From Boswellia sacra (Eukaryota > Streptophyta > Magnoliopsida > Sapindales > Burseraceae): a stretch of 64,000 nt of DNA. The notes beneath the pieces were generated by a model. The model saw nothing but the letters and a program-made list of their open reading frames with translations. It searched no databases and had not been told where the DNA came from. The translations under genes and the position numbers were made by a program. The first letter of the stretch is position 1. The number at the start of each line of letters is the position of its first letter. The stretch lies in contig SNVD02010297.1 of assembly GCA_013180625.2 (NCBI GenBank), positions 310,001 to 374,000 on the forward strand, given 5' to 3'. Positions 1 through 13,688 of this stretch are shown piece after piece.

Positions 1-348
1 CTTTTAAGACAATTAATTTTTAAAATATTTATCAAACAACAAAATAACTATAGTTAATAACAAAATCCAAAAGCTGCTATGCAACAATTCCAAAGGCGCA
101 CATGGTATATCAATACGTTAGATGTAATCATTGAAGTGAAGTTCAAAGGCAGGCGAAACAGTGGTTCAACTGAGCTCAGTTTTTGGAAAATTTACACTTT
201 GGTATAAAATGTTCGAATCATAACTCTTACACCCTTACTTTAAAACAAAATTATTTTCCTACGTCCCACCCAAAACGTGAGAAAAACAAAAGATTTATAC
301 ATAAAAGATCCATTTTAAATCTTATACCATATTTAAAATAAAAATTTG

Positions 349-985
349 TTTTATATAATTTTGATTTTCTTTTTAGTATTTTGTTGTAAAATACAATCAC
401 TTAAATCTTAATTTATCAAATTATAACTTCCTATTATTCTCATCGTCTTTCTCTCTAAATTTTTAATATAATATATAAACAAAAATAAATATATACACTT
501 TGCTTACCTTATATACTTTATAAATATGTATATCTTTTAAACGATAAAATTTAGTTATAGACTAAACATTAAGAAAAATATTTTAACCCACGCAAAGAAA
601 ATTTTATGGTTATGCCCTGGTTCAAAGCACAAAGGGGTGCTATCATGAGCAAACAGAAAATTTCTTTTATATAGTCTTTGGTTTCTTATTATTATTTTGT
701 TATAAAATATAAACAATAAATCTCAATTGACCATGTTATAATTTCCCATTATTCTATTTCTCTCTCTAAACTTTTAATATAATATATAAACCAATATATA
801 TATATATACACTTTACTTACCTCATATATTTAATAAATATGTAGATTTTTTCAACGATAAATTTAGTTATAGTCTAAACATTAAAAAAGAAAAAAAAAAA
901 AACCACTGAAGAAAGTTCACCGGTTACATCCTCTTTCACAGTACACAGAGGTGCTAATCAGGAAGAAACAGAATGTCATCTTATC
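349..985. repeat. Diverged tandem duplication, two units of about 315 bp
   Basis: Unit 1 (about 349-663) and unit 2 (about 664-985) share the same order of blocks: an AT-rich start, a block around 'ttttaatataatatataaa', a block around 'aaacattaa', and a final block around 'aggtgcta' / 'ggggtgcta'. The copies differ by many substitutions and small indels, so the duplication is old. There is no coding potential. Confidence 0.7.
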
Positions 986-2050
986 AAAATGCACGTTAGA
1001 CATGGCACACCCAATTCCATATCACTTCCAAGTTGTACAAGACCATAAGGCTCATGATGATGAAGATGACCTCTGCCTATGTTAACTAACATTTTAGAGC
1101 CTAGTGATAAATTAAGCCTTTAATCAGGATATATATAGTGACCCACTATTTATGTTATTTGTTTCAGGCATTTACACGAGGGTCCCCTCTAATCTCCTAC
1201 TGCAGGCAATTGAAAGGAAGACTATACGTAGCATATCCACTTGTGAAGGTAACGATCCCTATCCTTCCTAAGGTAGTCAAGGATTTGCTTCCATTTTTGC
1301 ACTCTTAATATGCATTTGTAACTTCCTCCGTTCACATTGATCTGCCTTGAACGAACGAATTCCACCCAGAAACACCTCCTATCCAAGATTACTGTTTTGA
1401 TGAAGATTTTTGACAAGAGATCGGTCATACCCTCTGAGACATGATTCCACAATACCTCCTGCTGCTTTTCCTGGACCTAATAATGATATAAAGAATCATT
1501 CAAGGACTTCCCGTGCAGAACAGGAGAGCTTTTTTAGCGACGATGATGGTGATGAAAATCATTCTCCAGTGCATGGTGTCATTTCTGTTGATGCACCACC
1601 ACACAATCCACACCTTCTCTGTAACCAGTTGGAAGCTTTACTATGAGTCCTAAAAAAGGATTGACTGTAAATACAAAATCATCATAGTATGCGAACCTCC
1701 TTTGGATATGGACTGTCACAGCATTACGTATGTTCCAACCCGGAGTCTTTCAACATTGAATTCACTGAAAACCCTCATTAAGAAATTTAACAGAAAACCA
1801 TTTAGGCCAAGTTGGACTCATTATGAATTACTTACCTTACTTATCAACAAATATTAACAATTAAATTCAATTATCAAAGAACAACTAAATTCTTCCTGAA
1901 TCAAGAATTCACAACTAGAGAAGATGTGAAATTCACTAATAATGAAACTGGTACAGTAAAGCCCTAACAACTTGAGCATACACATAATCTACAATGCCCT
2001 GCACACAATCAAGCCTTACACAGGTCTGAGCTCTAAGAAAACACAGATAA
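986..2050. other. Flank downstream of the DGK gene, no recognised gene
   Basis: This stretch includes the 3' flank of the minus-strand DGK gene. Two overlapping open frames occur, 1222-1452 on minus (76 codons, rich in Arg, Lys and Trp) and 1410-1646 on plus (78 codons, with an acidic SDDDGDE run). I recognise neither, and neither has convincing splice or family support. One of them could be a remnant exon. Confidence 0.4.
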
Positions 2051-5000
2051 CTAGTCTCCATGAATCATTAAAGATTGAAATGGCACCCTCTTAATTTCTA
2101 CAAACGTTGAGTAGTCTGTGTTCATTGGTTGTTTCCAAGGTTCTCCATCCATCTGCAAATATGCATCTTTCCACTCACCACCCCTAATTTCCAATCTAAT
2201 GGCTGCAGCCTGAATAGAAGAGTTTTTACCATAATTAGTTAAAATTAAATCAACAAAGCAAAATCGTGGCACATATTTCCTTTAATTTTCTTACCCTTGT
2301 CACAGTTTTTCAAAGCTTTAGTCTTAAACAATTAATTGGAATACATTGCAAGAAATAAGGTTCTCAAGACCGTTATCCAATACAGATTCAACTATTTTAC
2401 CAGATTAAGATCGAATACAATACCAATTCTTCACATCCAAAAAAATTCACAATCGATTATGGATAAATTCGATCAAGACTCGAAACCAACAAAAATTACT
2501 TTTTATCATATATTTCTACACGCTTTCTACATCAAGCTGAAACCTGTTTATTTCATGCGGAATACAGACTCAGGTCTGCCCATGCACACTTCATCTAAGC
2601 AAATTACCATTGTAGTGATGGGAAAGATAGATTTTATTAAGCCTTTAGTCCATAAACATTAAAATGTCATCATTATCATATACCTAAACCAAAGCTTTAG
2701 CCTCTGTTCTACTTCTGACAAAAGAAAAAAATTATAGGAAAGGGACCAATTGATGCGATATGTGCATTACATGAATCCAAAGTAAACCTTTAATAGTGAT
2801 GCATGTAAGAAATCATGGTAGGAGATTTATTCTGCCACTGGTAACTTCAATGAGCACTTGGTGAGTCAGAACTACTGTGAAGAACACTTCAGTAGTTCAA
2901 CCATAAGGTCCATAAAAATTAATGCATGTCGACTAACGATATGAATTGAATTATGCAGTGGGCAATGGTGCACAATAATGAAAGTTTATATTCTCATGCG
3001 GACCAGTCTAATCATAGACTTCCACCTTTGTTATTAAATTGTAAAACTTGACCAACTAGCACAAAACAAAATAATTCCATAGACAATTGCAGTACCTGGG
3101 TTATGTGTTTGGCAGAGATGAGTTCAACCATAACAAATGATGCATGCCATCCTTGCTTCAAACCAAAAATTTCTAGAAGACCATCATCAGCGTGAGCCTC
3201 AACAAAGCCTCTCTGGAATTAAACAAATTTTCATGCTTAGATTATGAATTAACAGATTATCACTGCAATTAAAACTTAGCTGAAATGAATTAATTATAAC
3301 CTTTTCCAAATACTCCGGACTCAAATTACCCCATGGATTCCTTCCACTTCCATAGTTATGAAGATTTAAAGCAACTATCGCCCTTACACTGCAAGAAACA
3401 ACATGGGATTAAGAAAATTAAAAAAGCAAGGAATATGCACTGCTTCAATGCTATATGTCAAATGTTAAATTCACAATATAGCTTTTAAGCTAAAGACTGC
3501 ATAAAAATGAAAGTCAAAACACTGTAGTGGATAAGTATTCATTCATAATGATAGCCATAAAAAGAAATCGTTAGATGCAAAACATCACTCAGATGTTTGT
3601 GATATTACCTTTTAGGGACTGGAATCTGCTCCCACTCAGAGCAATTAACCTTCTTAACATGCATCCTTAAGATGTTCTTCAATCCCCTAAAATTTTTTTT
3701 TCAATAAACATTAATATACAGAAGACTGTTGTTTCGCCTAAAGCATCCACATCATAAGTAATATCACATATCCCAACCAATCCATACAATTAATAGCAAA
3801 AATTCCTTTTTCCCCTAATTTGAAAGAAATTATTATTGACGTTTTGGAAAAATCAAAAACTCACATTAACAATGTGCTGGCTGGATAAGATAAATGGTAT
3901 TGACAGATAATCATGCACATATTAGCCTACATAATTCAACATCCTTGAACAAGCTTCTCAACAATAGATGGGGAAAAAACAAGTCAAAGCTAGTATGCTT
4001 CTAGTGACCCACAAACTTGGGTGTTCTCTCTTCCCAACCTCGAAATATAACCAAGAGTTTGTTGTCCGTTTCCAGCATAAGCAAGATAAAAAATAAATAA
4101 ATAAATAAATCAAATCAAAAATGAGCTAAAACTCATCAAAACATATCTCAATTGTTATCATGATAAGTTGATGGTTAGTTGAAAACTATGCACCGAGTTA
4201 AAAACTATCACGAAGATAATTGCTTGACTCTGACATATCTAACCTTAAACTTGGATCACTTATACATGGCGTGAAAAACCAACCCTGAGTGCAACTGTAG
4301 CCAGAGTATATCAACTGCATAACAGGACCAATAAGTGCATCAGCAATACTCAAAACTATCAAGCAGAAGTGTTGCAATGAGGAGCTAACAGTAATGCTGA
4401 GAAGAAAAACATTTTCCTTCGGTGTACCGCCAAAGAAATTCAACAATACATGAACTCATAATTCAAAGGATAATGATGTTCAATCTGACCTTATTTGTAA
4501 TAGGACCTTGAGCAAGGTAAGGTTTTTCATTTCGTAAATGGTGGAAGCCATAAGCAACTTGAGCATCCATTCCTGCATAACCAAACAATAAAAGAAACTT
4601 CTTAAAATAAACAACTTATTCAACATCAGCAACAACCAAAAGTTTGTCACTCAGCTCATTTTAAATATAGAATTTACATTCTTCATTTCTAAGAAAATTT
4701 TCTGGTCTCCCAGAGGATCTTGTTGATATTGAATCGTGGGTTGATATGAATACTGGTATCAACAGTAATCAAAATACTAAGATTGGGGTGAATAATTATC
4801 AAAAAATTGATGAAATTAATAAGAAAGGTTTTGTCAAGTTAAGCAAGAATTATAGCCAACATTATTTGTGGGTGCAAATCATTATAACAAAAACAAAAGC
4901 CTGTGAAATTTGACAACTGAGATAATTTGTACCAAAAGGATGAAGATTCTCTAAGCGCAATTTCTTTACTAAGAAAAATAGGAAAACACTAATCAAGATG

Positions 5001-8000
5001 CTAAAATTACACCACAAAAGGACTCCTGTAAGAGATGGGAACAGATACAATAAACCACATCAATCTCTTATAGAGTTTCACTCTTTAAGATTTTATACGT
5101 AAAAAATTTAGAAACTCCATATTTCTTAAGTCAACCTGACATACCAATGCTAAAGTAATTATAAAAAACTCCTTCATAGCTCATAACTTTCTCAGGTAAT
5201 TCCCCCTCAATCTGCAAGCCCTGCAAACACCACAAAGTTACACAAACTGCATCTAAAATCTTTAAGATAGCTACGCTGAAAGAACAGGCTTTCAATCAAC
5301 AATAAGATGGAAATCTAAGCATTAATATACTATTCTTGGTCTCTCTTGATAGGAAGCATAATTTCCCAAAACCACCTTTATGGTTTTCCACAAATCATCC
5401 TCCAGTGTTCGCTCTGAAACTTTGAACTTGCCTCATCTATATCACACACACACACACACGCACACACTCACAGAGTTCAAGGACAAAAGACAGATTGATT
5501 TATTCTAGCAGTTAGGGTAGCAATAGCCAGAAAGAAACTTTGGCCTACAGTTTAACAATTTGGAGCAGTTGACTGAGCACCGGCCATCATATGGGGCCTT
5601 GATAAACAAATATACCATGCGAGGGCAGGATACAATCATAGCAAAAATTTCAATTCCAATAATATTTCCAAAAGCTCTCTGCGTTTTGATAAACTTATGT
5701 GGAGCGATACTGATATCATCTACACTTTATAAGAAAGAATTGCCAAAATGTCAAGCAGCAGGATCCCCTACCTGATCAAGAGCACACTCTTCTGTTTGTC
5801 TTAGAGAATGGGGTGGATCCACAACTTCCCCTGAGGGCATTTGTATTATAACATGCCAACTGCAGAATAAAACACAATTACAAACATAACCACCAGGTAT
5901 GTTGACAAGCCTTAACTCAATCAACTATGAGCACAATCAGCAAATTTATAACAAAGAGATCTTAGAAAGCCAAACAATGTAAGACACCTAAAAAACATCT
6001 GTATCTTTATTACTGACAAATTTTATGAAAAATAAGCGAGCCTAGTTATTTTATAATCATACATAAACTCTAAACAGTAAACTAGAAAAATGACATGAAA
6101 AGAGTATATCCTTGCAGTTCAGGAAATAGAATCAAACCCGACTATCAAAAGAGCACCTACCTATCAAGACGACAAATTGGACCTGCACTGGCTCTTTGGA
6201 GAGTTCTTTTGACAGCTGATTTCCAGGCAAAAGGAAATGAACCACCCTGAAGATGTCATTCAAAATTACAGTTATAACAAAGCAATACAAGAGCATGACC
6301 GAAAAAAATCAAAATGTCATTGCAAGGGAAAAACCTTACCCAACCAAAACTCCTAGCTAGGTCATTGCCTGTGCCAAGTGGAATAATTGCTATAGGAGGA
6401 ACTGGCTCCCGGCCCTGTTTGTTAACCTCTCCAAGACTCCCTAGAACCCAACCAACAGTACCATCACCTCCTGCAACCTGCACAATTATCCCAGAGCTTA
6501 GATTCTTGTGCTGGATTGTTCTGGAATATTGATGATAGAACACCAAAAGATCCACAAATGAGGCATGGAATCCCCACTTTTATAATTTGCATGTAAATAG
6601 AACAAATGCAATTAAGGTAATCCTACACAACATGGGAAACTATCCTATCCATAGACAAGCCTGAATGTACATACCACAATTCTTATCTTTTGACGAGTCT
6701 CTTTGGCACAAAAGTCTCCAAGATCAGCCAACTTCTCTAAGCAAGCCAATCCAAACTGGACAAATTCATGAGGCTTCACATCTGATAGATCAAAAACCTG
6801 CGCAACATATAAAGTCACTTTCAAGAGACAACCTTTCTTGTAAAACTAGATCAAGAAATTTAATAGATAAACCATACAGAATTTTCAACAAAAGAAAATT
6901 AAGATAAAGAATTGTAAGCAGCTATAATTGAAATAACATTAAACTAAAGCTAACCACCTACATCATAATAATTTTGGTGTCGTTAAAAGACAAAAGAATA
7001 ATCGAATCCATCGGAATTGGCAAGTCCAAGTCCAATTACAACATTAACTCTCTGACAAATCCTAACAGATCTTGTCAAAGCATTCAAATTATTTCAAGTT
7101 AAATACATTCATGGAGAATATGAAAATGAAAATTGAAAAACAACTGCTAATCCAATCCATATCAGCCCATCGTCCAAACCTCTGTTTGGCAGGCAAATGG
7201 CCAATAATCTTTTTCCACTTTATGAAAAACCCAGATATCACCAAAATCCACCCCGCTAACTTGAGTCTGGAATGCCAAATGACAAAACTCGACAGAAGCC
7301 CTTAGCAAACTCAAATTCAAATTCAAATTCATTACTATCGCCAGATAATGAAGTCAAAAGCTTAATTTTCTTTTTTTTTTTTTTTGGTTCTTTTCCAATT
7401 TCAACTTCCATCGTAAAGCTCAAAATGCCCGCAAAAATCAATTTTGAAAAAACTACTCAGATCATCAGATTCAAATTTTTAGAAAAATCAATAACAATTA
7501 AAATACTCAATTAAATTTTTCAAAAAATAATTTAACCGTATATCCCAGAAAGAAAGAAAAAAAAATTATATATGTACTACTTGCCCGTAACGTTACCAGC
7601 AATGGAATCCCAATAACGGTACGGGAACTGACATTCTGTGACCGCAGCAATCGCCAAAATATAAAGCAAATTAATTACGAAAAACCGTTAACCGACCTGT
7701 TCGGAGCCCATCAACTGCTGTAACCTCTCCTTCAACTCCGGCCCGTAGCGTCCGCCGCTACGCGAATTAATGAAGACGACGAGGGGGGCCTCCGGAGGCT
7801 CGACTTCCCGGCCCTCGGCCTCAGCGCCGTCGACGCTCTTCCGTCTGATGGAATCGAGCATGGCGAGACGGAGATATTCCGGTATCGACAGCTTTCTCCT
7901 AAGTTCCTCCTTGTCAATCCGCATCCCCGACAACCCGCAGCTGCGAAACGAGTCGATCATCGACGATCTCGCGGCGATGCGCGTCGTCGACGACGGGGAG

Positions 8001-8005
8001 TCCAT
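2051..8005 (-). CDS. DGK: Diacylglycerol kinase, plant cluster II type (12 exons)
   Basis: This enzyme phosphorylates diacylglycerol with ATP to give phosphatidic acid, a lipid second messenger. Coding exons, in order of translation: 8005-7697, 6797-6675, 6477-6340, 6246-6161, 5859-5772, 5220-5145, 4572-4490, 4314-4244, 3686-3609, 3388-3301, 3212-3096, 2209-2051. All junctions are GT-AG, all phases agree, and the sum is 1416 nt (471 residues plus TAG). The catalytic domain begins with NSRSGG (residues 80-85). The ATP-binding loop GGDGT is at 147-151 and GTGND at 179-183. The accessory domain follows, with SCTQGWF in exon 8 and [11 protein letters not shown] near the C terminus. There is no C1 zinc finger, EF hand or transmembrane segment, which fits Arabidopsis DGK3/4/7 (about 480-490 residues) and not DGK1/2. 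The ATG at 8005 was chosen because MDSPSSTTR starts like family members; a further in-frame ATG lies 66 nt upstream. No inactivating change was seen. Confidence 0.95.
4088..4113. repeat. AAAT microsatellite in a DGK intron
   Basis: A short run of aaat/taaa units lies in the intron between DGK exons 8 and 9. It is a simple repeat with no evident role. Confidence 0.7.
5443..5472. repeat. CA-dinucleotide microsatellite in DGK intron 5
   Basis: An interrupted (CA)n run lies between DGK exons 5 and 6. It is a likely length-polymorphic marker. Confidence 0.85.
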
Positions 8006-8400
8006 GAAGAGAAAGCTTTTGGAACAGTCAAGACTAGTCAGACTCGGAGAAACGAACGAAATGAAGAACAAAAGAAACGGTTTGGTTTAAAAAGTTTAAA
8101 ATTTTTTAAATTAAAAAATAATAATAATGGAAAATAATTTTAAAAAAAAATTGTTTCCATTGTCATTTAAAAAAATAAATAAATGAAAAAAGGAGGGAGA
8201 CTGGGAGAGGTTTATTTAATTAGAGGTTTGAATTTTAAAAAAGGGGAGTTGAAAGAAGGTTAGAAAAAAAATATAAAATATATATATATATATGTACACA
8301 CACACACAAAGTAATGCCCTTCTGTTTCTTATTAAATGATTCTAACTGCCAGCTGGCCCCCGCCCTTCTTTACATTCAATGCTATCTTTAGTTCAAGCTT
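8006..8400 (-). promoter_or_regulatory. Upstream region of the DGK gene
   Basis: This is the stretch immediately 5' of the DGK start codon on the minus strand. It is A/T-homopolymer rich and contains a (TA)n run followed by a (CA)n run at about 8279-8308. TATA-like strings are plentiful, so no single TATA box or start site can be assigned. It is called a promoter only by position. Confidence 0.4.
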
Positions 8401-9905
8401 ATTATTAATGCCCATATTTCTATTTTTGTTTTTACGTCATAAATTTGTACCATTCCTGAATTTATAATTTTCATTATTTTATCATTTATCCTCAACCTTT
8501 TATTTTTTTTATTACCCAGATCCAATTTTAATTTATCTAAACTACGATGTCATTTTCAAATAATGATTTTATGTTTTTTTATACAATAAATAAGGATGTG
8601 CGTTGGTGGTTGTTGGGAGAAAAGAATTGTTTTTGACAAGATAGAAATTATTCTTTAATTTATATTAAAATGATGAAAATTGAACAATTTTCCATTCTTA
8701 ATTTATTAAAATTCATTTAAAATAATTTTTGAAATATCAAGGGTATAAAAAATCAATAAAATAGTCGACGGATAGTCTTAATATATGTGTTAAGTATATA
8801 CGTTAAACTCTAAAATATTTTGTAATTTTTTTGAAAATTTTGTAAATTTTTTTGAAAATTATAAATTCTTTCAAAAATTATATAAAAATCATAAAATATA
8901 TTAATTTTAAGTCATTGTATACCGACTTCAAGTGCTTAACAAATATCTTTTAAATCCACCTTATTTACATTTATTGGATTTGTAATTTGATTTGTATGTA
9001 TATTATTGTAGTATTAAATATTTCGTATTTCTAGTTTGTTAGGCATTAATTAGGGAAAAGGGGAGTGAGTGAGTAAGGAAAGTAGTTGGTTGGTTTTTGT
9101 GAGCAGAAGCAAGGCATTAGGGCGATGATCTGGGATCTCCCACCGCATCTCATCTGACATGGCATGGGCAATCAGTGTCGTCAACCTCACACAAATTGAG
9201 TGCTCCACTTTCCTCACTTATCATCTTTTGCCACGTGTTGCTGTTTCAGAATTTATTTTTGGATTTCCTTGCATCTTTTACTAGATCTTGATCACACGTG
9301 CTCCGTTTTCGATTCCTTTCTCCTCTCTCAAGTCTTTCAACCCTTTTTTTGCGGAAACAATTTTTTTGTTGAAAGCAAAAATAAAGATTCAATTTGCTTG
9401 AGGATAAATAATTAAGTATTATTAACCAATAGTATAATTTTCAAAAATTAATAAAATTATATAAATTAATTAAATGTGAAATGTAGGTAAAAATAATGAA
9501 ACCCCCCTATAGATGGATATTATTGGAATTAAGAAAAAAAATTATTTTAAAGAAGTTATTTTGTTATTCTAGATAGGAAACAAGTCTTTCAAAAAGTGAA
9601 CATTCTACAAAATCACGATATGTTTCTTTTGCAGACTTTTGCAAACCACAAGTGAACATTTTACAGGACTTTTGTGAACCACAGACGAAAACCCTCAATA
9701 TTTTTCTTATTCTAGATCGGAAACACTTTTAATCAGGCATGCATTTTTTCTTTGGGCGAGCTTACATGGACTTGGACCCCCAAATATACTCTCTGCACCC
9801 CATTTTCTACGTATATTTATTGTTTTAAATTTTGAATAATTTAATCTTTATTCAATAATATAAATAATTTCAAAATTAACATCAAATAAACGAAGAGTCA
9901 TCTTA
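8400..9905. other. AT-rich intergenic sequence, no gene seen
   Basis: This is low-complexity AT-rich DNA with scattered short open frames (for example 9200-9415 plus) that have no recognisable domain. Short direct repeats of 'ttttttgaaaatt' occur at about 8826-8860. Confidence 0.5.
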
Positions 9906-10160
9906 TGGTACAGTTGATATACCGATCTATCAATTTTTAAAATTTGTATAAAAGTCGTAAATGAATATATAATGTTGTAAATGAGTATATAAAAGTTGTA
10001 TTTATAAAAGTTGTAAAATAAGTGTGTAAAACTTGTAAATATAACTCATTTACAACTTTTATCATTTTTACATACTTTTTTATAATTTTTACACACTGGT
10101 TTATCACTTTTGCACAAATTTAAAAATATATATACTGATAAATCAATGTATTGTAGCCAC
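9906..10160. mobile_element. Candidate MITE with imperfect terminal inverted repeats
   Basis: The left arm starts at tggtacagttgata and continues to aaatttgtataaaagt. The reverse complement of the right arm starts tggctacaatacattga and continues to aaatttgtgcaaaagt. The arms face each other around an AT-rich centre that also contains shorter inverted pieces (aactcatttacaactttt against its complement). It is about 255 bp and non-coding. I could not settle a target duplication, so the superfamily is open. Confidence 0.55.
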
Positions 10161-11320
10161 ACCCATAAATAATAGAAACTCAATGCTTTGCTATTATATT
10201 GGATAGAAATTTTCTATAAAATTGAAAAATAGACACATCTACAGCCTACATAATTTATTAATAAAATATTTTTTTAAACACTTTCCGTTCATCCAATTCT
10301 AATCAAAATTCTTTATTTTATTGTATTTTAATGTCAAAAAAATTGACTCACTAATTTTGGAATTGATTATAAATATTCTTTTTACAACTATTCATATATT
10401 TTAAATGAAATATTAATTTTTAAAATATTTAACGTGGGATGTATTTTAAAAAAAAAGTTTGTAAAGATACACAATTACTAAATTACAAATAAAAATTAAC
10501 AAATAACTTAATTATTATTTATCTTATAATTTTGTGTCACACCAACGTGCGTGACTAAGGTTGTATAATTTCATCTAGACTCGCAACGATGACAGGCCGA
10601 TGTCATCCCCCCACGTGATATGACAGTGGGTATTTCGTAAAATCTCAGCATGCAAGGGGTAAATACGTCAATCAAAACTATTTCATTTCTAGAAACGCGC
10701 ATGTGGAGTGCAGTCCAGTTCACAGATTAATGATTGACGAAGAAAGAATTGTCGTTAAAAAGGGCCCACCACTTTTAACCCAAAAAAAAAAAGAGGTTGA
10801 AACGTATTTGTCGTCGTCTCTTACTGTAAAACTTTTGCAATTTGTCTAGAAGTCGAATTCGGCCTTTTGTAAATTCCATTCTGACGGCCACATGCTGGAG
10901 TTGTACATCACAAATTGAGATTCTTATAATTATAATGCTCTCCCATCAATGCAATGACCAATGCACGTAACAAAATTCTACACCTAAACTTCGGTTACGG
11001 ATTTGTACCTTTCTCCTTCAACAACAGCGCATTCATTGATAAAATTAACGCTACGTCATTTTATTAATCTAAATCCTATTTTCTATCGGATATATTTTTA
11101 ATATAATTTATATTCAATTTCAATCATCTATTTTTTTAAAATTTAAAATAATTCAAAATCAATCATATATTTCTAAATTCAATTAAAAATAAAAATACTA
11201 AATTTATAAAAGAACACACCATAAAATTATGTTCATTTTTAAATTATGTGTTTTTGTTTTTAAAATAATTTAAAAAATAAATTTTCGTAATTGAAAAAAA
11301 TAGTTTAACTGCAAGATATA
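10161..11320. other. Intergenic sequence with a short GC-richer patch
   Basis: No gene was seen. At about 10590-10640 a GC-richer patch holds a palindromic pair tgaca...tgtca and a G-box-like CACGTG, in otherwise AT-rich DNA. This could be an old promoter, but no downstream gene is visible. Confidence 0.4.
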
Positions 11321-11545
11321 CGTTTAAAAATAAATTCTGAAAATAAATTTTGAAAATGATTTTAAGAATATTTGTTGAGAAATAAATTCTGAAAATGAAA
11401 TTTGAAAATAATTTTAAGAATATGTGTTTGAAAATGAATCCTAAAGTTAAAATTTTAAAAACAAAAATAAGATACGTGCTTAAAAATGAATCATTGACAT
11501 CAAATTTTGAAAACAAAAACATAAAATACGTTTGAAAATGATTCC
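11320..11545. repeat. Degenerate tandem repeat
   Basis: Units of about 60-70 bp built around 'aataaattctgaaaatgaa' and 'attttaagaatat' recur three to four times with heavy divergence. The minus-strand open frame across it (11244-11522) is a product of this low complexity and not a gene. Confidence 0.55.
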
Positions 11546-11954
11546 AAAAAATATGTCCTTACAAATTATATAAATAAAGTATTATTAACATACATACAAG
11601 ACATAATACATATGCATATACTTACATATAAAATCCTGTCAAACTCAAATTCTGATAAATTGATTCCTAACATTGGATTCTAATACACTGCCATCAACCA
11701 TGCCGTCCAGATTCTCCCTATCACCATCTCCACTTAAGCGTGACCACCATCTTCTCTCAAGATAGAGAAGCAACCCCCTAGTATTCTTTTGGTAATAAAC
11801 GAGGCTCAATTTTTGTTTTTTAACATTTCACCAATTTATAATTTATAGGTTTTAACATGTGCCTAATACCACTCATAAATAAAAGGGACTATATTTGAGT
11901 AAATAAGTAGAACAAAAAAAGAAATAGGTTTTTATTATTTAATAAATATTTTAT

Positions 11955-12470
11955 CTTTCTTATTACTCTCTCTCTCTCTTTCTCTTCACTTTACTCATTC
12001 TCTGCGGCTCTTTTTGGTGGTTAAAGTTGCAGAAAACTCTCTTATCTCTTCTTCTCTCCTTTCTTCTTCATCTTCTTCTTCTTCATCATCATTTCAACTT
12101 CAAATCAAATGCGTGGTGGTGTAACTTTAAGGGATTTGAGCTGTTGAGGTTGTTGGAGGAGCCGGAAGCGAAGGGCATGCGGTTAGAGAGAGAGAGTAAA
12201 CCGAGATGATAATATTTGTCGGTGGTTTTTGTTGATTTATACTTGATGGTTGAGTAGTAGCTTTGTGGGTGGGTTTCTCAAATTTATTAAAATAAAATGA
12301 AAATATTTTCTGAAATATAACTCTAATAAAAGAATGAGATCCATGCGATTACCAAAGAGAGTGAGAGAAGCCGAGTGGGTAGCGACGAAGAGATGAGGTG
12401 GCTTTTGAGATGGGGACTCTTTTTTTTTTGTTCTCTCTTTTTTGTTTGCAGGCAAGATCGGAAAAGAAGT
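11955..12470 (+). other. Pyrimidine-rich leader-like segment, no gene assigned
   Basis: CT runs (11966-11990) and CTT/CTTCTT runs (12040-12090) are followed by a GA-rich stretch (12190-12200). This resembles the 5' UTR of a plant transcript. The open frames here (12027-12209 and 12442-12681, plus) show no known domain, so a remnant first exon or a noncoding transcript are both possible. Confidence 0.3.
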
Positions 12471-12769
12471 TAATTCTCAGGATCAGATCTGGTCCAGTGG
12501 AGAGGGGAAGAGGAAAGACGATTTCTGGGTAGAAAATGGAGAGAGAGAAGTGGAATTACGGTATTCATGCACTGTGCTGTATATATCTAGGTTAAACTTA
12601 AGGGCAAAAATGGTATTTTATTCTTTTATGGGAACGGAAATGAAATACAGAAATGAACACAAATCCCCCGAATTCCAGTAAAGTGAAAACGGGAAACGTT
12701 GGGTGTAGAACAAAAACGAACAAAGGCTAAATGGACCTCTCCAAATGGAAAGAATTATTCTAACTTTAT

Positions 12770-12775
<6 letters not shown>

Positions 12776-12818
<43 letters not shown>
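12776..12818. repeat. (AT)n microsatellite
   Basis: An uninterrupted AT dinucleotide run of about 40 bp. Confidence 0.95.
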
Positions 12819-12821
<3 letters not shown>

Positions 12822-13130
12822 TTTAAATATAAAATTTTTATATAATTTATTAACACAAATTTATAATAATTAATATTACAAATTTATAATCATTGATATT
12901 ATAAAATTCAATAGTTAAGATTGAAAATTAACATATTCTATTTGATACTGTCAATTCATTAATCATATCAACCATTAAATTTTACGGATTAATACTAAAC
13001 TGGTTAGATATCTTATATATAATATTTTTTTTTACTTTTAATCTTAGTCATTTGATTGGTTAGATGAATTTTCATTAATTGATGTATAGATTTAAGTTAA
13101 AGAATTTAAGTTAAAGTGTGTGTATATATT

Positions 13131-13293
13131 AGAATAATACTAGTCTTACAAGTTTTACATATAAACTATTTGTCATAAGGTAATTGAAACAATAAATATA
13201 CAAAATTAACTCATTTAATGAAGAGTGATGATTTATAAATAAATGAGTGATATCAAATCAGTTAATATACACGAACAAGAGTAGCACTACTCT
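13131..13293. mobile_element. Candidate short MITE
   Basis: The left end reads agaataatactagtctt. The reverse complement of the right end reads agagtagtgctactctt. These form about 17-bp terminal inverted repeats around a roughly 160-bp AT-rich centre. The same terminal motif (AGWRTARTRCTASTCTT) appears at the element at 14669-14861, which suggests one MITE family. Confidence 0.6.
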
Positions 13294-13688
13294 ACATGTT
13301 ATGTATAACTTTATAGAATCTAAAGTATTGTATAAACGACAATTCAAAGAATAACAAGAACAAAACACTTGATATATAAGGGGTCTATCACATTTTTCAT
13401 GTGTCTTAATGCAAAAAGGAGGGTTTTACGTGAGTTTGTTTTATTGATTGATAAAAATGCGATATAATGAATAAATTAGGATAACACACATAAAATTATA
13501 GACTAAAACTCTTATTCGGGCTCAAAGGAATTTTTACAAAATAATACTAATTCGAATTTGGAATGTATTTAAATATCTCTACATAACGGACTCTAAAACT
13601 AGAATGCAAATTTGGACACGTTTTAGGGCACGCGAGAGATGTGCCCCCGCGGTTTTTTTTGGGGAGGTGGGGTGGTTCGGGTTTGGTT

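Noticed and set aside
1222..1646. Overlapping open frames that could be genes
   Set aside because: No recognised domain, no supporting splice structure, and similar lengths occur by chance in this window.
6314..6532. 72-codon plus-strand open frame
   Set aside because: It is antisense to DGK exon 3, which encodes GGDGT and GTGND on minus.
7770..8090. 106-codon plus-strand open frame over the first DGK exon
   Set aside because: It is antisense to the GC-rich coding exon 1 of DGK, whose minus-strand reading has family motifs.
11244..11522. 92-codon minus-strand frame rich in Phe, Leu and Ile
   Set aside because: It is produced by translating a degenerate AT-rich tandem repeat.
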